A stretch of 64,000 nucleotides of DNA from NCBI RefSeq assembly GCF_000571935.1, contig NZ_ATAX01000028.1, positions 377,001 to 441,000 on the forward strand, written 5' to 3'. This document shows, piece after piece, positions 50,440 to 59,272 of this stretch. This DNA is from Ruminococcus flavefaciens 007c. Its GTDB lineage: Bacteria; Bacillota; Clostridia; Oscillospirales; Ruminococcaceae. Under the pieces are notes generated by a model, which saw nothing but the letters and a program-made list of their open reading frames with translations, was not told where the DNA came from and did not search any database. Each line of letters begins with the position of its first letter. Positions within the stretch are counted from its first letter, which is position 1. The position numbers and the translations under genes were made by a program.

Positions 50440-52410
50440 TCATATATCAAGATCCTGTGCGAATTTAGCGTTTTTCTCTATGAAATTACGTCTCGGCTCT
50501 ACCTTGTCGCCCATAAGTATGCTGAAGGTCTCGTCAGCCTTGAGAGCGTCCTCCATGCCAATTCTTACGATAGTGCGGTGCTCGGGATCCATAGTAGTCT
50601 CCCAGAGCTGCTCAGGATCCATCTCACCAAGACCTTTATAGCGCTGTACTGCAACGTCATTATGCTTTCCGCCCTCGGAGAGCTCTGAGATGTACTTTTC
50701 TTTTTCCTCGTCGGAAAATGCGTAACGTACATTCTTTTTGCGCTCGACCTTGAAAAGAGGCGGCTGTGCGATATAAACGTTTCCGTTGGTAATGAGAGGT
50801 CTCATGTAGCGGAAGAAGAAGGTGAGCAGGAGAGTTCTGATGTGCATACCGTCAACATCGGCATCGGCCATGATTATTACCTTGCCGTAGCGGAGCTTTT
50901 CAATGTCGAAATCCTCGCCTATGCCCGTACCCAGAGCGGTAACAACGGGTTCAAGCTTGTCATTGCCGTAAATACGATCTATACGTGCCTTTTCAACGTT
51001 GAGCATCTTTCCCCAGAGAGGGAGTATAGCCTGATAACGTCTGTCACGTCCCTGCTTTGCTGAGCCGCCCGCAGAATCTCCCTCGACGATGTATACTTCG
51101 GTATAGCGTGCATCTCTCTCAGAGCAGTCCGCAAGCTTTTCGGGCATGGAGTTATTTCCGAAGGCGTTCTTTTTACGCTCGGCTTCTCTTGCACGCTTTG
51201 CAGCTTCTCTTGCTCTTGAAGCCGAAAGGCATTTATCAAAGATGATATTTGCGGTCTCGGGATTTTCTTCCAGGAAGTTCATCAGCTTTTCGGTGACGAG
51301 CTTCTCCACAAAGGGTTTTACTTCCGGATTTCCGAGGCGTCCCTTTGTCTGTCCTTCAAACTCGCATTCAGTGAGCTTTACTGATATGATAGCGGTAAGT
51401 CCTTCCAGAACGTCCTCTTTTCTCAGGCTTTCTATCTCCTTCTTAGGAGCATCCTTGCCCTTCTTTGAGCTTTCCTTTTCCTTGAACTTGCCGAATTTTT
51501 TGCCGTACTCGTTTATAACCTTCAGGAGTGCGTTCTTGAAGCCTGTTTCGTGAGTACCGCCGTCCTTTGTATGGATATTGTTGGCAAAGGAGAACACCAC
51601 GTCATTGTAGCTGTCGTTGTACTGCATTGCTATCTCTGCAAATGAGTCTCCCTGAGTACCCGATACGTATATAACATCACCGCTTATGGCTTCATTTCCG
51701 CGTACAGCGTTAAGATGCTCCACGAACTGGCGTATACCGCCTTCATAGTGGAGAGTTTCGCTGATAATATTATCCTCATCGCGTTTATCCGAAAATACTA
51801 TCTTTATTCCCGCATTGAGGAAGGCCTGTTCACGCAGACGCTTCAGAAGAACTTCGTAGTCATATACAGTGCTTTCGAATATCTCATCGTCAGCCTTGAA
51901 CATTACGCTGGTACCTGTTTCCTTTGTATCGCCTATGATCTTAAGTTCCTCGTCGTAGTGACCGCGCTCGAAACGCTGGAAGTAAACGTGCTCGCCGTCT
52001 TTTACAGTGAGCTCCAGCCAGGAGGAAAGAGCGTTTACTACGGAAGCTCCGACACCGTGAAGACCGCCTGATACCTTATATCCGCCGCCGCCGAATTTAC
52101 CGCCTGCGTGGAGTATGGTATAAACAACGGTAGCTGCCGATATCCCCTCCTTCGGATGGATACCGACGGGGATTCCTCGTCCGTTATCGGAAACACGGAT
52201 GACATCGCCCTTGAGTATCTCGACGGTTATCTCGGTACAGAAGCCTGCAAGCGCCTCATCGATGGAGTTGTCCACTATCTCGTAAACCAGGTGGTGGAGT
52301 CCTCCCGGACCTGTTGAACCGATGTACATACCCGGTCTTTTGCGGACCGCTTCAAGTCCCTCCAGGACCTGTATGTCATTTTCATCGTAGTTGTTGTTCT
52401 GCTGACTCAT
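50440..52410 (-). CDS. gyrB: DNA gyrase subunit B
   Basis: A 656-residue ATPase subunit of gyrase. The GHKL domain has [17 protein letters not shown] and [18 protein letters not shown] motifs, then the second part of the ATPase region; the TOPRIM domain shows [29 protein letters not shown] and [20 protein letters not shown] precedes the ATG. The end of a broken transposase frame overlaps this site. It belongs to the recF-remB-gyrB row typical of Firmicutes. Confidence 0.97.
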   Translation of the reverse strand: MSQQNNNYDENDIQVLEGLEAVRKRPGMYIGSTGPGGLHHLVYEIVDNSIDEALAGFCTEITVEILKGDVIRVSDNGRGIPVGIHPKEGISAATVVYTILHAGGKFGGGGYKVSGGLHGVGASVVNALSSWLELTVKDGEHVYFQRFERGHYDEELKIIGDTKETGTSVMFKADDEIFESTVYDYEVLLKRLREQAFLNAGIKIVFSDKRDEDNIISETLHYEGGIRQFVEHLNAVRGNEAISGDVIYVSGTQGDSFAEIAMQYNDSYNDVVFSFANNIHTKDGGTHETGFKNALLKVINEYGKKFGKFKEKESSKKGKDAPKKEIESLRKEDVLEGLTAIISVKLTECEFEGQTKGRLGNPEVKPFVEKLVTEKLMNFLEENPETANIIFDKCLSASRAREAAKRAREAERKKNAFGNNSMPEKLADCSERDARYTEVYIVEGDSAGGSAKQGRDRRYQAILPLWGKMLNVEKARIDRIYGNDKLEPVVTALGTGIGEDFDIEKLRYGKVIIMADADVDGMHIRTLLLTFFFRYMRPLITNGNVYIAQPPLFKVERKKNVRYAFSDEEKEKYISELSEGGKHNDVAVQRYKGLGEMDPEQLWETTMDPEHRTIVRIGMEDALKADETFSILMGDKVEPRRNFIEKNAKFAQDLDI

Positions 52411-52600
52411 GATTTACCTCCAATAATTTTGGTTGTATATGTCATTTACCCAGTTTATGGGATTATTGTCTATATAGGAACAAATTTCAAGAAATTCCTT
52501 TTCATTGCGGATAATGTGGTCGTGAAATTAATTTTGCCATAAAGATATTCCTGTTTCTTTTGAAACAAATCTTTTTAATGAACCGATGATTGTTGAAACT

Positions 52601-52625
52601 GTAGGGGCGGATACCATCCGCCCGC
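52601..52625 (+). repeat. REP-like hairpin in the broken transposase
   Basis: GTAGGGGC - GGAT ACC ATCC - GCCCGC: same flanks as the 10.5 kb element but a different stem. It encodes SGRMVSAPT in frame. Confidence 0.75.
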
Positions 52626-52789
52626 TATCTGCGGGAACAATTTCATTCACTATCGATATTATCAAATGAACATGATCTGGCATGATACAATATTTCATAA
52701 CAGAAACGTTTTCATAATGATTTTTTATTTCATTGATAGAATAATCCAATATTTTTCCTATATTCGTGAGATTTATTATCGGGCGGATG

Positions 52790-52813
52790 ATATCTGCCCC
52801 TACAAATAAGGGA
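52790..52813 (-). repeat. REP-like hairpin, inverted partner in the broken transposase
   Basis: Read on the minus strand: GTAGGGGC - AGAT ATC ATCC - GCCCG, the near-inverted partner of the 52601 copy, 164 bases away. It encodes VGADIIRP in frame. Confidence 0.7.
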
Positions 52814-52944
52814 TCCTCTGTTATTTCAGAAAGATAAGGTACCCTGTTTTTGGTGCATATGGTTATGAAATACAGACCATTACGCGAATAATCATAATTT
52901 TCCAGTCTGTTCAGCTTGCGTTCATTCTGTTCCATATCAAATAA

Positions 52945-53126
52945 TTATTTTTGACGAAAAACAAAAATAAAATCCAAAAACTTTACAAGCAAATATGATA
53001 AAACACATAATACAAAATCTGTAAAGAATATTATATTTATGCGGCGTTTCTTGTTTTTTCTCTCATTTTCTTCTAATTCATGGATATTATTCAGATACTC
53101 TTCTTCACTTACGTATATTTTTCCAT
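52945..53126 (-). pseudogene. Small membrane-protein frame broken in a poly-A run, between remB and gyrB
   Basis: ATG 53126 gives only MEKYT before TAA. If the five-A run after ATGG had six A, the frame would continue as KIYVSEEEYLNNIHELEE, a basic stretch NERKNKKRR, and a membrane helix INIIFFTDFVLCVLSYLLV, stopping at 52945 (about 60 residues). Charge layout and codon use look like a real gene. It begins 11 bases after the remB stop. A one-base deletion, a sequencing error or slippage-dependent expression could each explain it. Confidence 0.5.
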
Positions 53127-53137
53127 TTTTTCATACA

Positions 53138-53398
53138 TCAGAACCCGCCGCCTTCTTTCAGACGCTTCCTCAATGTTGCCGCCGAAAGCTGAGAGATATA
53201 CACTCGCTCTTTGCCTTTTTTCACGGTAACTATGAAGCTCTTTGGCATATCATAGGTGGTATACACGCAGTTATGCTCCTTTTCTGCCCTTTCAAGCAGC
53301 CTTTTGGTACACTTTTCAACAGTCGTGTTCTCAATGTCGAAAATTCCGACTACGTCTCTCAGATCAACGGAGTAATTATTCCCTATGTGAAGATACAT
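53138..53398 (-). CDS. remB: RemB/DUF370 regulator (YaaB)
   Basis: An 86-residue protein of the extracellular matrix regulator RemA/RemB family (DUF370). It begins [26 protein letters not shown] and contains SFIVTVKKGKERVYISQLSAATLRKRL, both typical. In Bacillus RemA is a DNA-binding activator of matrix genes; the role of the RemB type is less clear. It starts inside recF (23-base overlap) with GAGGAGG upstream, and its place between recF and gyrB is conserved in Firmicutes. Confidence 0.92.
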   Translation of the reverse strand: MYLHIGNNYSVDLRDVVGIFDIENTTVEKCTKRLLERAEKEHNCVYTTYDMPKSFIVTVKKGKERVYISQLSAATLRKRLKEGGGF

Positions 53399-54524
53399 TT
53401 TCTTCCTCCTCCGCTATCCTTCCGCCGCTGATACGCAGTATCTTTCCCTTTATCTCGGGCAGAAGCGCATTTTCGTTGGGAGTTGTTATGAATACCTGCA
53501 TATCCTTTATCATGTCGAAAACGAACCTCTGACGATTCTCGTCCAGCTCTCCCATGACATCGTCAAGGAATATTACCGGAGCGTCCTTGGATCTCTGCAT
53601 ATATATCTCCGCCTGAGCAAGCTTCATGACCAGTGCGGCGCTCTTTATCTGTCCCTGGGAACCGTAATCCCTGGCACTGACGCCGTTTATCTTTATGAGT
53701 ATCTCATCACGGTTGACTCCCGCATGGGTGCTTCCCGTTCTGATGTCGTAATCTGCTGTTTCCGAGAGCTTTTTATAATAAAGCTCATATGCTTCCGCGC
53801 CGCAGGGCTTCTCAAGATCCTCGGGACGGAATACGTTCGACTTGTATTCCAGCTCCAGCTTCTCTGTTCCTCCCGATATTGTGCGGTAAAGCTTACCGCA
53901 GATACCGTTGAACTTCTGTATATATTCATGTCGCATATAGGATATTACTGCACCTTCCTGTGAAGCCTGCCTGTCCCATATGTCAAGGATAGATCTGTCG
54001 GTATTTCCCTGAATTATGCCTTTCAGAAGGGCATTGCGCTGATTCATTATAGCATTGTTCTTGTTTATGTGCATAACAAAGACGGGATTTAGCTGCGAGG
54101 CAGCCATATCCACGAAATTACGCCTTTTTTCAGGCGAACCCTTTATTATATCCACATCGTCGGGAATGAAGGCGATACACTTGAAAACATCAAATAGAGC
54201 TCTCGTTCCCTTCTGTCTGACGCCGTTAAGGGTTATTGTCTTGTTATTGGCCGCACTTCTTGTCATCTCAAAGGAGATCTTCTGCTCACGCAAGCTGTCG
54301 AGTATCTTTACCTTTGACGCCATACGGCTGCCTCCGAGGCATATATAGTCCTTTTCCTTAGAGCCGCGGAAGCTCCTGCAGCCTGAAAGTATCCACATTG
54401 CTTCAAGGAGATTTGTCTTGCCCTGCGCATTTGGTCCCACGATGATATTATACTTTGGGTCGGGAGCAAATGATATTCCGCTGAGGTTCTTGAAGCCGTC
54501 AATATCGGCATAGGTGACTATCAC
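53376..54524 (-). CDS. recF: DNA replication/repair protein RecF
   Basis: A 382-residue SMC-like ATPase that loads RecA at single-strand gaps. Walker A is [14 protein letters not shown], the signature region [19 protein letters not shown] and Walker [19 protein letters not shown]. The start is GTG 54524, overlapping the yaaA stop (GTGA), so the pair is coupled. AGG-type site is inside yaaA. Length is close to Bacillus RecF (370). Confidence 0.95.
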   Translation of the reverse strand: MIVTYADIDGFKNLSGISFAPDPKYNIIVGPNAQGKTNLLEAMWILSGCRSFRGSKEKDYICLGGSRMASKVKILDSLREQKISFEMTRSAANNKTITLNGVRQKGTRALFDVFKCIAFIPDDVDIIKGSPEKRRNFVDMAASQLNPVFVMHINKNNAIMNQRNALLKGIIQGNTDRSILDIWDRQASQEGAVISYMRHEYIQKFNGICGKLYRTISGGTEKLELEYKSNVFRPEDLEKPCGAEAYELYYKKLSETADYDIRTGSTHAGVNRDEILIKINGVSARDYGSQGQIKSAALVMKLAQAEIYMQRSKDAPVIFLDDVMGELDENRQRFVFDMIKDMQVFITTPNENALLPEIKGKILRISGGRIAEEEENVSSHRE

Positions 54525-54733
54525 TCTACGATTACCTTCTGACCGTCCAGCTCAACACTGTCGCCGGGACGTATCTTCTTGCCCCTCATGGTGCAGACCT
54601 CTCCGTTCACACGGACCTCTCCGTCCTGGATAAGCTGCTTTGCTTCTCCGCCCGAGCCCACAAGTGAAGCGAACTTCAGAAGCGCGTCCAGCTTTATGAA
54701 CTCTGTGGTTATCTTTATCCTGTTTTCGGGCAT
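54521..54733 (-). CDS. yaaA: S4-domain RNA-binding protein YaaA
   Basis: A 70-residue S4-like protein: [36 protein letters not shown] covers the whole RNA-binding fold. ATG 54733 follows GAGGTG at six bases; an in-frame GTG at 54742 is part of that site. It is between dnaN and recF as in most Firmicutes. The RNA target is unknown; a role in ribosome assembly is suggested in Bacillus. Confidence 0.92.
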   Translation of the reverse strand: MPENRIKITTEFIKLDALLKFASLVGSGGEAKQLIQDGEVRVNGEVCTMRGKKIRPGDSVELDGQKVIVE

Positions 54734-54894
54734 ATATATCACCTCTTACAGTAAATTATCATACAGATATCTCTAACAGCTTCCTTTTTGGGTGAAAGTT
54801 CTCATTTCCCAACATATCAGCTGTAATTTTTATTGATACATGATTTCAGCTGCTTTATTCGAGCAGCTGAGGACCTGTACCCTTCTGTAAGTTC

Positions 54895-56001
54895 TCAGTT
54901 TTTGAGCTGTATGGGCATTACAAGGAATATAAAGCTTTCGCCCTCGAGAGGAAGTATCTCGATGACCTTCATTGCGCCGTTGAAGCGTATGCGCACCTTG
55001 TCGCCCTCTGCAGCACGGAGTGCTTCCAGAATGAGCTTGTTATTGAAACCGATAGTAACAGTCTCTCCTGAAATATCGGCGGATATAGCATCATTTATCT
55101 TGCCTATTCCCGTCTTGCAGCTAATTTTCATCACGCCGTTTCCGACCTCGCAGCGTATGGGCGATTTATTCTTATCGTCGATAAGGAGCGAGCAGCGCTC
55201 AAGACAGGTGGAGAAATCCCTCTTGCTGATGATGACCTCTGTCTTGCAGTCGCTGGGGATACTGAGCTTGTAGTTATGGAACACACCTTCGAGAAGTCTC
55301 GATATAACGAAGACATTGCCGATCTCAAAGATGATATGTCTGTCATTTGTACAGATAGTGCAGAGCTTTTCATCTGCGTCGTCCTTGATAAGTGTGGACA
55401 CCTCAAGGAGAGCCTTTTTCGGAACTACAAAATGATAATTCTCGGTGCAGTCGGTGATCTCGCTCTTTATAGCGAGTCTGAAGCCGTCTATTGCAACCAG
55501 ATTGAAATTACCGTCCTCTATATCGAAAAGCTCGCCTGTGAGAACGGGCTTGCTCTCATTGAGGGAAGCTGCATAGCTGGTCATATTTATCATTGATTTC
55601 AGTATGCTCTGTTTTACGGAGAAGCTTCTTGCCGAATCCACCTTTGGAAGCTCGGGATATTCACTTGCAGACATTGCGGGGAAGCTGCACTCGGTAGCAC
55701 TGCATGAGATGTTGATAACGAGATTTTCATCTATATCGAATGAGATCTCATCACCTGACATACGTCTTGTGAATTCGCTGAAGAGTCTTGTGCTTACTAC
55801 AAATTCTCCTTCGCCCTCGGTAGCTGCTGCAATTGAGGTGCGTATACCCATTTCGAGATTGTAGGCTGTGAGCTCAACACTTCCCGAAGATACACGGACC
55901 TTGATTCCCTCAAGAGCAGGAATGGTGGATTTCTGTGAAACAGCTCGTGAAACATTTCCTATAGCTTCACTGAGCTCTGTTTTATTGCAGATGAATTTCA
56001 T
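54895..56001 (-). CDS. dnaN: DNA polymerase III beta subunit (sliding clamp)
   Basis: A 368-residue processivity clamp. It starts MKFICNKTELSEAIGNVSRAVSQKSTIP and ends with the clamp C-terminal block ESFIFLVMPIQLKN (the MPIQL-like end that forms part of the binding pocket). Three repeated clamp domains fill the length. GGAGGC precedes the ATG. It is followed after 161 bases by yaaA, and preceded by a 466-base gap to dnaA. Confidence 0.96.
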   Translation of the reverse strand: MKFICNKTELSEAIGNVSRAVSQKSTIPALEGIKVRVSSGSVELTAYNLEMGIRTSIAAATEGEGEFVVSTRLFSEFTRRMSGDEISFDIDENLVINISCSATECSFPAMSASEYPELPKVDSARSFSVKQSILKSMINMTSYAASLNESKPVLTGELFDIEDGNFNLVAIDGFRLAIKSEITDCTENYHFVVPKKALLEVSTLIKDDADEKLCTICTNDRHIIFEIGNVFVISRLLEGVFHNYKLSIPSDCKTEVIISKRDFSTCLERCSLLIDDKNKSPIRCEVGNGVMKISCKTGIGKINDAISADISGETVTIGFNNKLILEALRAAEGDKVRIRFNGAMKVIEILPLEGESFIFLVMPIQLKN

Positions 56002-56467
56002 TATTAAGCCTCCGTAGATCTCAGCTTATAAAGCTAAGATAAGATAAGAATAAATATTATTGTTGTTGTTATTGTGTCGGTGGAAAAGTTAGGACAGGTA
56101 TTTTTTGAAGATATACGCCGTAAAACTCGTCCACAGGCCACTGTTGTGAAATTTTTGAAATTGTAGAAACCGATGATGCCTGTCCGTTTTTGTGTTCAAA
56201 AGGTTTATAGTTGTGGAGTTGAAATGGAAAAAAAGTTGAGAAAAAAGTGGAAACAGACATTTTGAAATATTTTTTAGCGGAAAAATTCACAATGGTGTTG
56301 AGTGTTGAATGTTTTCCGTGTTGAAATGATCTCCGACAGCATTGGTGGGTAAAGCATGAGAACTGGTTTATTTACAGAAAATTTCACAGCGAAACATTCA
56401 AAAATGTTTTTAACACAGTGTTGAAAACTCTGTTGAATGAGCAGCTTTCAACTTTTTTAACGTTGAC
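56002..56467. other. dnaN-dnaA gap with DnaA-box-like words
   Basis: No gene is seen in these 466 bases. TGTTGAAA occurs at 56319-56326 and 56419-56426, with TGTTGAAT and TGTTGAG variants near both, plus GTGGAAAA, TTTCAAC and TCCACA words. No perfect TTATCCACA was found. This may be part of a two-part origin, since some Firmicutes have boxes on both sides of dnaA. Confidence 0.5.
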
Positions 56468-57838
56468 TCAGACCTTGCTCTTGTCCTTGATATTCTTGAT
56501 GATATCGTTTACGAGATTTTTGAGGTTAGAGTCCTTTTCCATAGACTCATTAACGCTTGTTACCGAGTAAACTATGGTAGAATGATCTCTTCCGCCGAAC
56601 TCTGTTCCTATGGAAGCAAGGGGCATCTGAGTTATCTCACGTACAACATAGATAGCTACCTTACGGGCTGTGGAGATCTGTGCCGAACGCTTGCTTGAAC
56701 GGAGATCATCGGGAGATACGCCGTAAACTGTGGATACCTCTGATATTATCTTCTCAACAGTGATCGGGATAGGCTGCTCGTCTGCAAGCACGTCGCGCAT
56801 AACGCTCTGAGCCATAGAGATAGTTATTGGGCTGCCTGCAAAGTGGTTGAGAGCCTTGAGACGTACTACTGCGCCTTCCAGCTGACGTATATTTGATTTG
56901 AGGCGGTTTGCCATGAATTCAGCAACTTCGCAGGGCATTTTGAGCTCTAAAAGCTCGGATTTTCTGTTTATGATAGCAAGTCTTGTTTCATAATCAGGGG
57001 ATGATATATCTGCGATAAGACCGCCTTCAAAACGGGTGCGGAGACGCTCTTCAAGGGTGAGCAGCTCCTTCGGCGGCTTATCCGATGTGATGACGATCTG
57101 TTTGCCCTCCTGATGGAGCTTGTAGAAGGTGTGGAAGAATTCCTCCTGCATACGCTCTCTGCCTGAGAAGAACTGTATATCATCTATGAGAAGTATATCA
57201 GCATTTCTGTATTTATCATGGAAATCGGAGATATTGCTCTTGTTGAGAGCGCTTACCAGATCGCTTCCGAAGGTCTCGCTGGTAACATAGACGATATTGA
57301 AATCGGGATGATTCTTTCTTACCTCATTGGCGATAGCTGTGATAAGGTGAGTCTTTCCCATTCCGGAAGGACCGTATATGAACAGCGGGTTATAGTCCGG
57401 AACAGCCTTTGAGCCGCAGTTCTTTGCTACTGATTTACTGCAGGCAAGGGCAAATTCGTTTGAACGTCCCTCGATGAAGGTATCGAAGGTATAATCGTAA
57501 TTGGCAAATTTGTAGGACTGTTCGAGCTCTGCGTGCTTCTGCTCAAGCTCTGCGTCTGTGGGGACCTTTATCTTCTCGGGTTCATCGGATTCAACATTGA
57601 TGGTTATATCAACATTGAGGCCGACAACGTTGAAGAATGCGTCCTTGAGGGCATTGGCATATGAGTTCATTACAATATTTTTCTGGAAATCGGTCTGTAC
57701 GCTGAATATTGCGTCAGAACCTTTGAAGTCTATTGGGACAAGGGGATCTATCCATGTTTTGATGCCTATTTCCGGTATTGTTCCGTTTTCGAGGCAATAG
57801 CTCTTTACCTTTTCGAAAACCTCGTAAAATGAATTCAT
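56468..57838 (-). CDS. dnaA: Chromosomal replication initiator DnaA
   Basis: A 456-residue AAA+ initiator that binds DnaA boxes and opens oriC. Domain I/II fill about 1-115; the AAA+ core has FIYGPSGMGKTHLI and ILLIDDIQFFSG; domain IV ends with the signature FGGRDHSTIVYSV. GGAGG precedes the ATG. Its promoter spacer contains a TTTTCAACA word, so autoregulation is possible. It diverges from rpmH, and the gap between holds the presumed origin. Confidence 0.98.
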   Translation of the reverse strand: MNSFYEVFEKVKSYCLENGTIPEIGIKTWIDPLVPIDFKGSDAIFSVQTDFQKNIVMNSYANALKDAFFNVVGLNVDITINVESDEPEKIKVPTDAELEQKHAELEQSYKFANYDYTFDTFIEGRSNEFALACSKSVAKNCGSKAVPDYNPLFIYGPSGMGKTHLITAIANEVRKNHPDFNIVYVTSETFGSDLVSALNKSNISDFHDKYRNADILLIDDIQFFSGRERMQEEFFHTFYKLHQEGKQIVITSDKPPKELLTLEERLRTRFEGGLIADISSPDYETRLAIINRKSELLELKMPCEVAEFMANRLKSNIRQLEGAVVRLKALNHFAGSPITISMAQSVMRDVLADEQPIPITVEKIISEVSTVYGVSPDDLRSSKRSAQISTARKVAIYVVREITQMPLASIGTEFGGRDHSTIVYSVTSVNESMEKDSNLKNLVNDIIKNIKDKSKV

Positions 57839-58274
57839 AGTAACCTCCGAATGTATGTAAGTATAGTTGGAGAAAAAAAAGACCGTACTCTCCTATTAAT
57901 AATATATAAGACAATTATATCATAACTGTTGAAAAAATGCAAGGGAATTTCAATGTAAAAGAAATAGAAAATGAAGCTTCTTTCCACACGTAAATTGACA
58001 TATTGTTGAAAACTGTGTTGAAACACCTTAAAATATGTACCGTGAACCATGTGAAAACCGCATTTTTCGGCTTTTAAAATGTTGAAAACGAGTGGTTGAT
58101 AAGAATTTTACACATAGTTTTTAAATGATTCAACATAGATCTGTCCGCACAGGACAGAGATAAGGAAAATAGCTGTAATCGGACAAAGTGTTGAAATTTA
58201 AAGGCTCATCGTTTAGAATATATTGTCAAAAAGACAGAAAATTATCTTCCCGATAAAAAAATTTCCCGAATTAC
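57839..58274. other. oriC: Presumed oriC between dnaA and rpmH
   Basis: An AT-rich gap with five copies of TGTTGAAA in the same orientation (57927-57934, 58004-58011, 58016-58023, 58080-58087, 58189-58196), plus TTTTACACA and TTGATAAG near 58100-58120, which differ by one or two bases from TTATNCACA. Gene directions switch here: minus to the left, plus to the right, as expected for replication forks leaving in both directions. No perfect DnaA box was found, so the extent is approximate. Confidence 0.7.
57914..57942 (-). promoter_or_regulatory. dnaA promoter
   Basis: On the minus strand TTGCAT (57942-57937), 17-base spacer ending TGA, TATAAT (57919-57914). The spacer includes TTTTCAACA, a DnaA-box-like word, which would suit repression by DnaA. 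Confidence 0.75.
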
Positions 58275-58303
58275 TTGACACAGAGATCTTTTTAATATAT
58301 AAT
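58275..58303 (+). promoter_or_regulatory. rpmH promoter
   Basis: TTGACA (58275-58280), 17-base spacer, TATAAT (58298-58303): a full consensus promoter at the edge of oriC. The leader is about 95 bases. Confidence 0.88.
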
Positions 58304-58407
58304 GATTTAGTGTAATGCGGGGCGAAGTGTCCCTGCACGTAAATCGCGTCAGTCAGAGCGTTTCATCACGCTCTTGTATACAATCGGAAGAGAGGAGGAC
58401 ACTGAAT

Positions 58408-58542
58408 ATGAAAAGAACATATCAGCCTAAGAAGCTCCACAGAAAGAAGGAGCACGGCTTTATGAAGAGAATGGCTACCAAGAACGGCAGAAAGGTTTTA
58501 GCTCGTAGAAGATCTAAGGGCAGAGCAAGATTAACTCACTGA
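58408..58542 (+). CDS. rpmH: 50S ribosomal protein L34
   Basis: A 44-residue basic ribosomal protein, [22 protein letters not shown]...[13 protein letters not shown], the standard L34 sequence and length. ATG 58408 follows GGAGG at nine bases; a 31-residue in-frame extension upstream is leader. It is the first gene right of the origin and is followed by a hairpin terminator before rnpA. Confidence 0.98.
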   Translation: MKRTYQPKKLHRKKEHGFMKRMATKNGRKVLARRRSKGRARLTH

Positions 58543-58549
58543 CGAGGCT

Positions 58550-58583
58550 GACCACAAAATCTTTATTTTGTGGTCTTTTTTGT
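58550..58583 (+). terminator. Terminator between rpmH and rnpA
   Basis: GACCACAAAAT (58550-58560), loop CTTT, ATTTTGTGGTC (58565-58575), then TTTTTTGTT. Since rnpA lacks an evident promoter, partial read-through probably sets a high L34 to RnpA ratio. Confidence 0.88.
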
Positions 58584-58607
58584 TAGGACGGCTATGCAGG
58601 TGCGATT

Positions 58608-58976
58608 ATGCTATATACGGAAATACTGAACGATAATAAGGACTTTCTCGCCTTATATAAAAAGGGCAGATATTCTGCTTCAAAATACTCGGTCATATAC
58701 GTCAGACCAAACGGCAGGCCCTTCAACCGCCTCGGGATCACCGCAGGCAAAAAGGTAGGTAATGCCGTGTGCCGCAACAGAGCTAAAAGACTCATACGTC
58801 TTGCTTACCGCAATGCGGAGGTGAAGCTCCCTGTGGGCATGGATATAGTAATAGTGGCAAGGACTGCCATATGCAGCATAAAATCACAGGAATACTGCGG
58901 TTATATGGATAAGTACGGAGTGAATGAGATCAATAAGATGTTCAGAAGCTTCGAAAACGGCAGAAAACGTGTATGA
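58608..58976 (+). CDS. rnpA: Ribonuclease P protein component
   Basis: A 122-residue basic protein that assists RNase P RNA in tRNA 5' maturation. The family motif is [18 protein letters not shown], preceded by [20 protein letters not shown]. Length is typical. It overlaps yidD by four bases (ATGA). No strong Shine-Dalgarno is seen before the ATG (AGGTGCGATT), in keeping with low expression. Confidence 0.95.
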   Translation: MLYTEILNDNKDFLALYKKGRYSASKYSVIYVRPNGRPFNRLGITAGKKVGNAVCRNRAKRLIRLAYRNAEVKLPVGMDIVIVARTAICSIKSQEYCGYMDKYGVNEINKMFRSFENGRKRV

Positions 58977-59260
58977 AATATCTGGTTCTCGGACTGATAA
59001 AGTTCTATCGGAAGATCATATCTCCGCTGTTTCCCCCTAAATGCAAGTATTACCCTACTTGCAGCACTTATGCTCTGGAAGCTGTCAGGCGCTTCGGCGC
59101 TGTCAGGGGCTCGGCTCTGGCTGTGTGGAGGATACTCCGCTGCAATCCATGGTCAATGGGCGGTATAGACCCCGTCCCCGAAAAGTTCACCTTCAGGGTG
59201 AAAAAGTACAACTTCATAGATCCTGATTACAGTGAAGATGAAGGCAACAAAAAGATTTAA
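58973..59260 (+). CDS. yidD: Membrane protein insertion efficiency factor YidD
   Basis: A 95-residue peripheral membrane protein that helps YidC-dependent insertion. It has the conserved [20 protein letters not shown], with the Cys pair, and [19 protein letters not shown]. It sits between rnpA and yidC as usual, and its start overlaps rnpA. Confidence 0.95.
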   Translation: MKYLVLGLIKFYRKIISPLFPPKCKYYPTCSTYALEAVRRFGAVRGSALAVWRILRCNPWSMGGIDPVPEKFTFRVKKYNFIDPDYSEDEGNKKI

Positions 59261-59272
59261 GAGGGATGAATA

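Larger units (their letters stand above)
52414..52935 (-). pseudogene. Broken REP-associated transposase (RAYT)
   Basis: Homologous over its length to the transposase at 10354-10866. NRLENYDYSRNGLYFITICT and MPDHVHLII (the HUH pair) are intact, but a TAA at 52530-52528 interrupts the frame after GISLWQN. The frame then continues as FHDHIIRNEKEF ... YIDNNPINWVND, which includes the likely catalytic Tyr, and stops at 52414 inside the gyrB ribosome site. Without the stop it would be 173 residues. It is therefore probably inactive. Two REP-like hairpins lie in it at the same places as in the intact copy. Confidence 0.8.

Noticed and set aside
54848..54874. CAGCTGC/GCAGCTG hairpin between dnaN and yaaA as a terminator
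   Set aside because: No T run on the minus strand after the stem.
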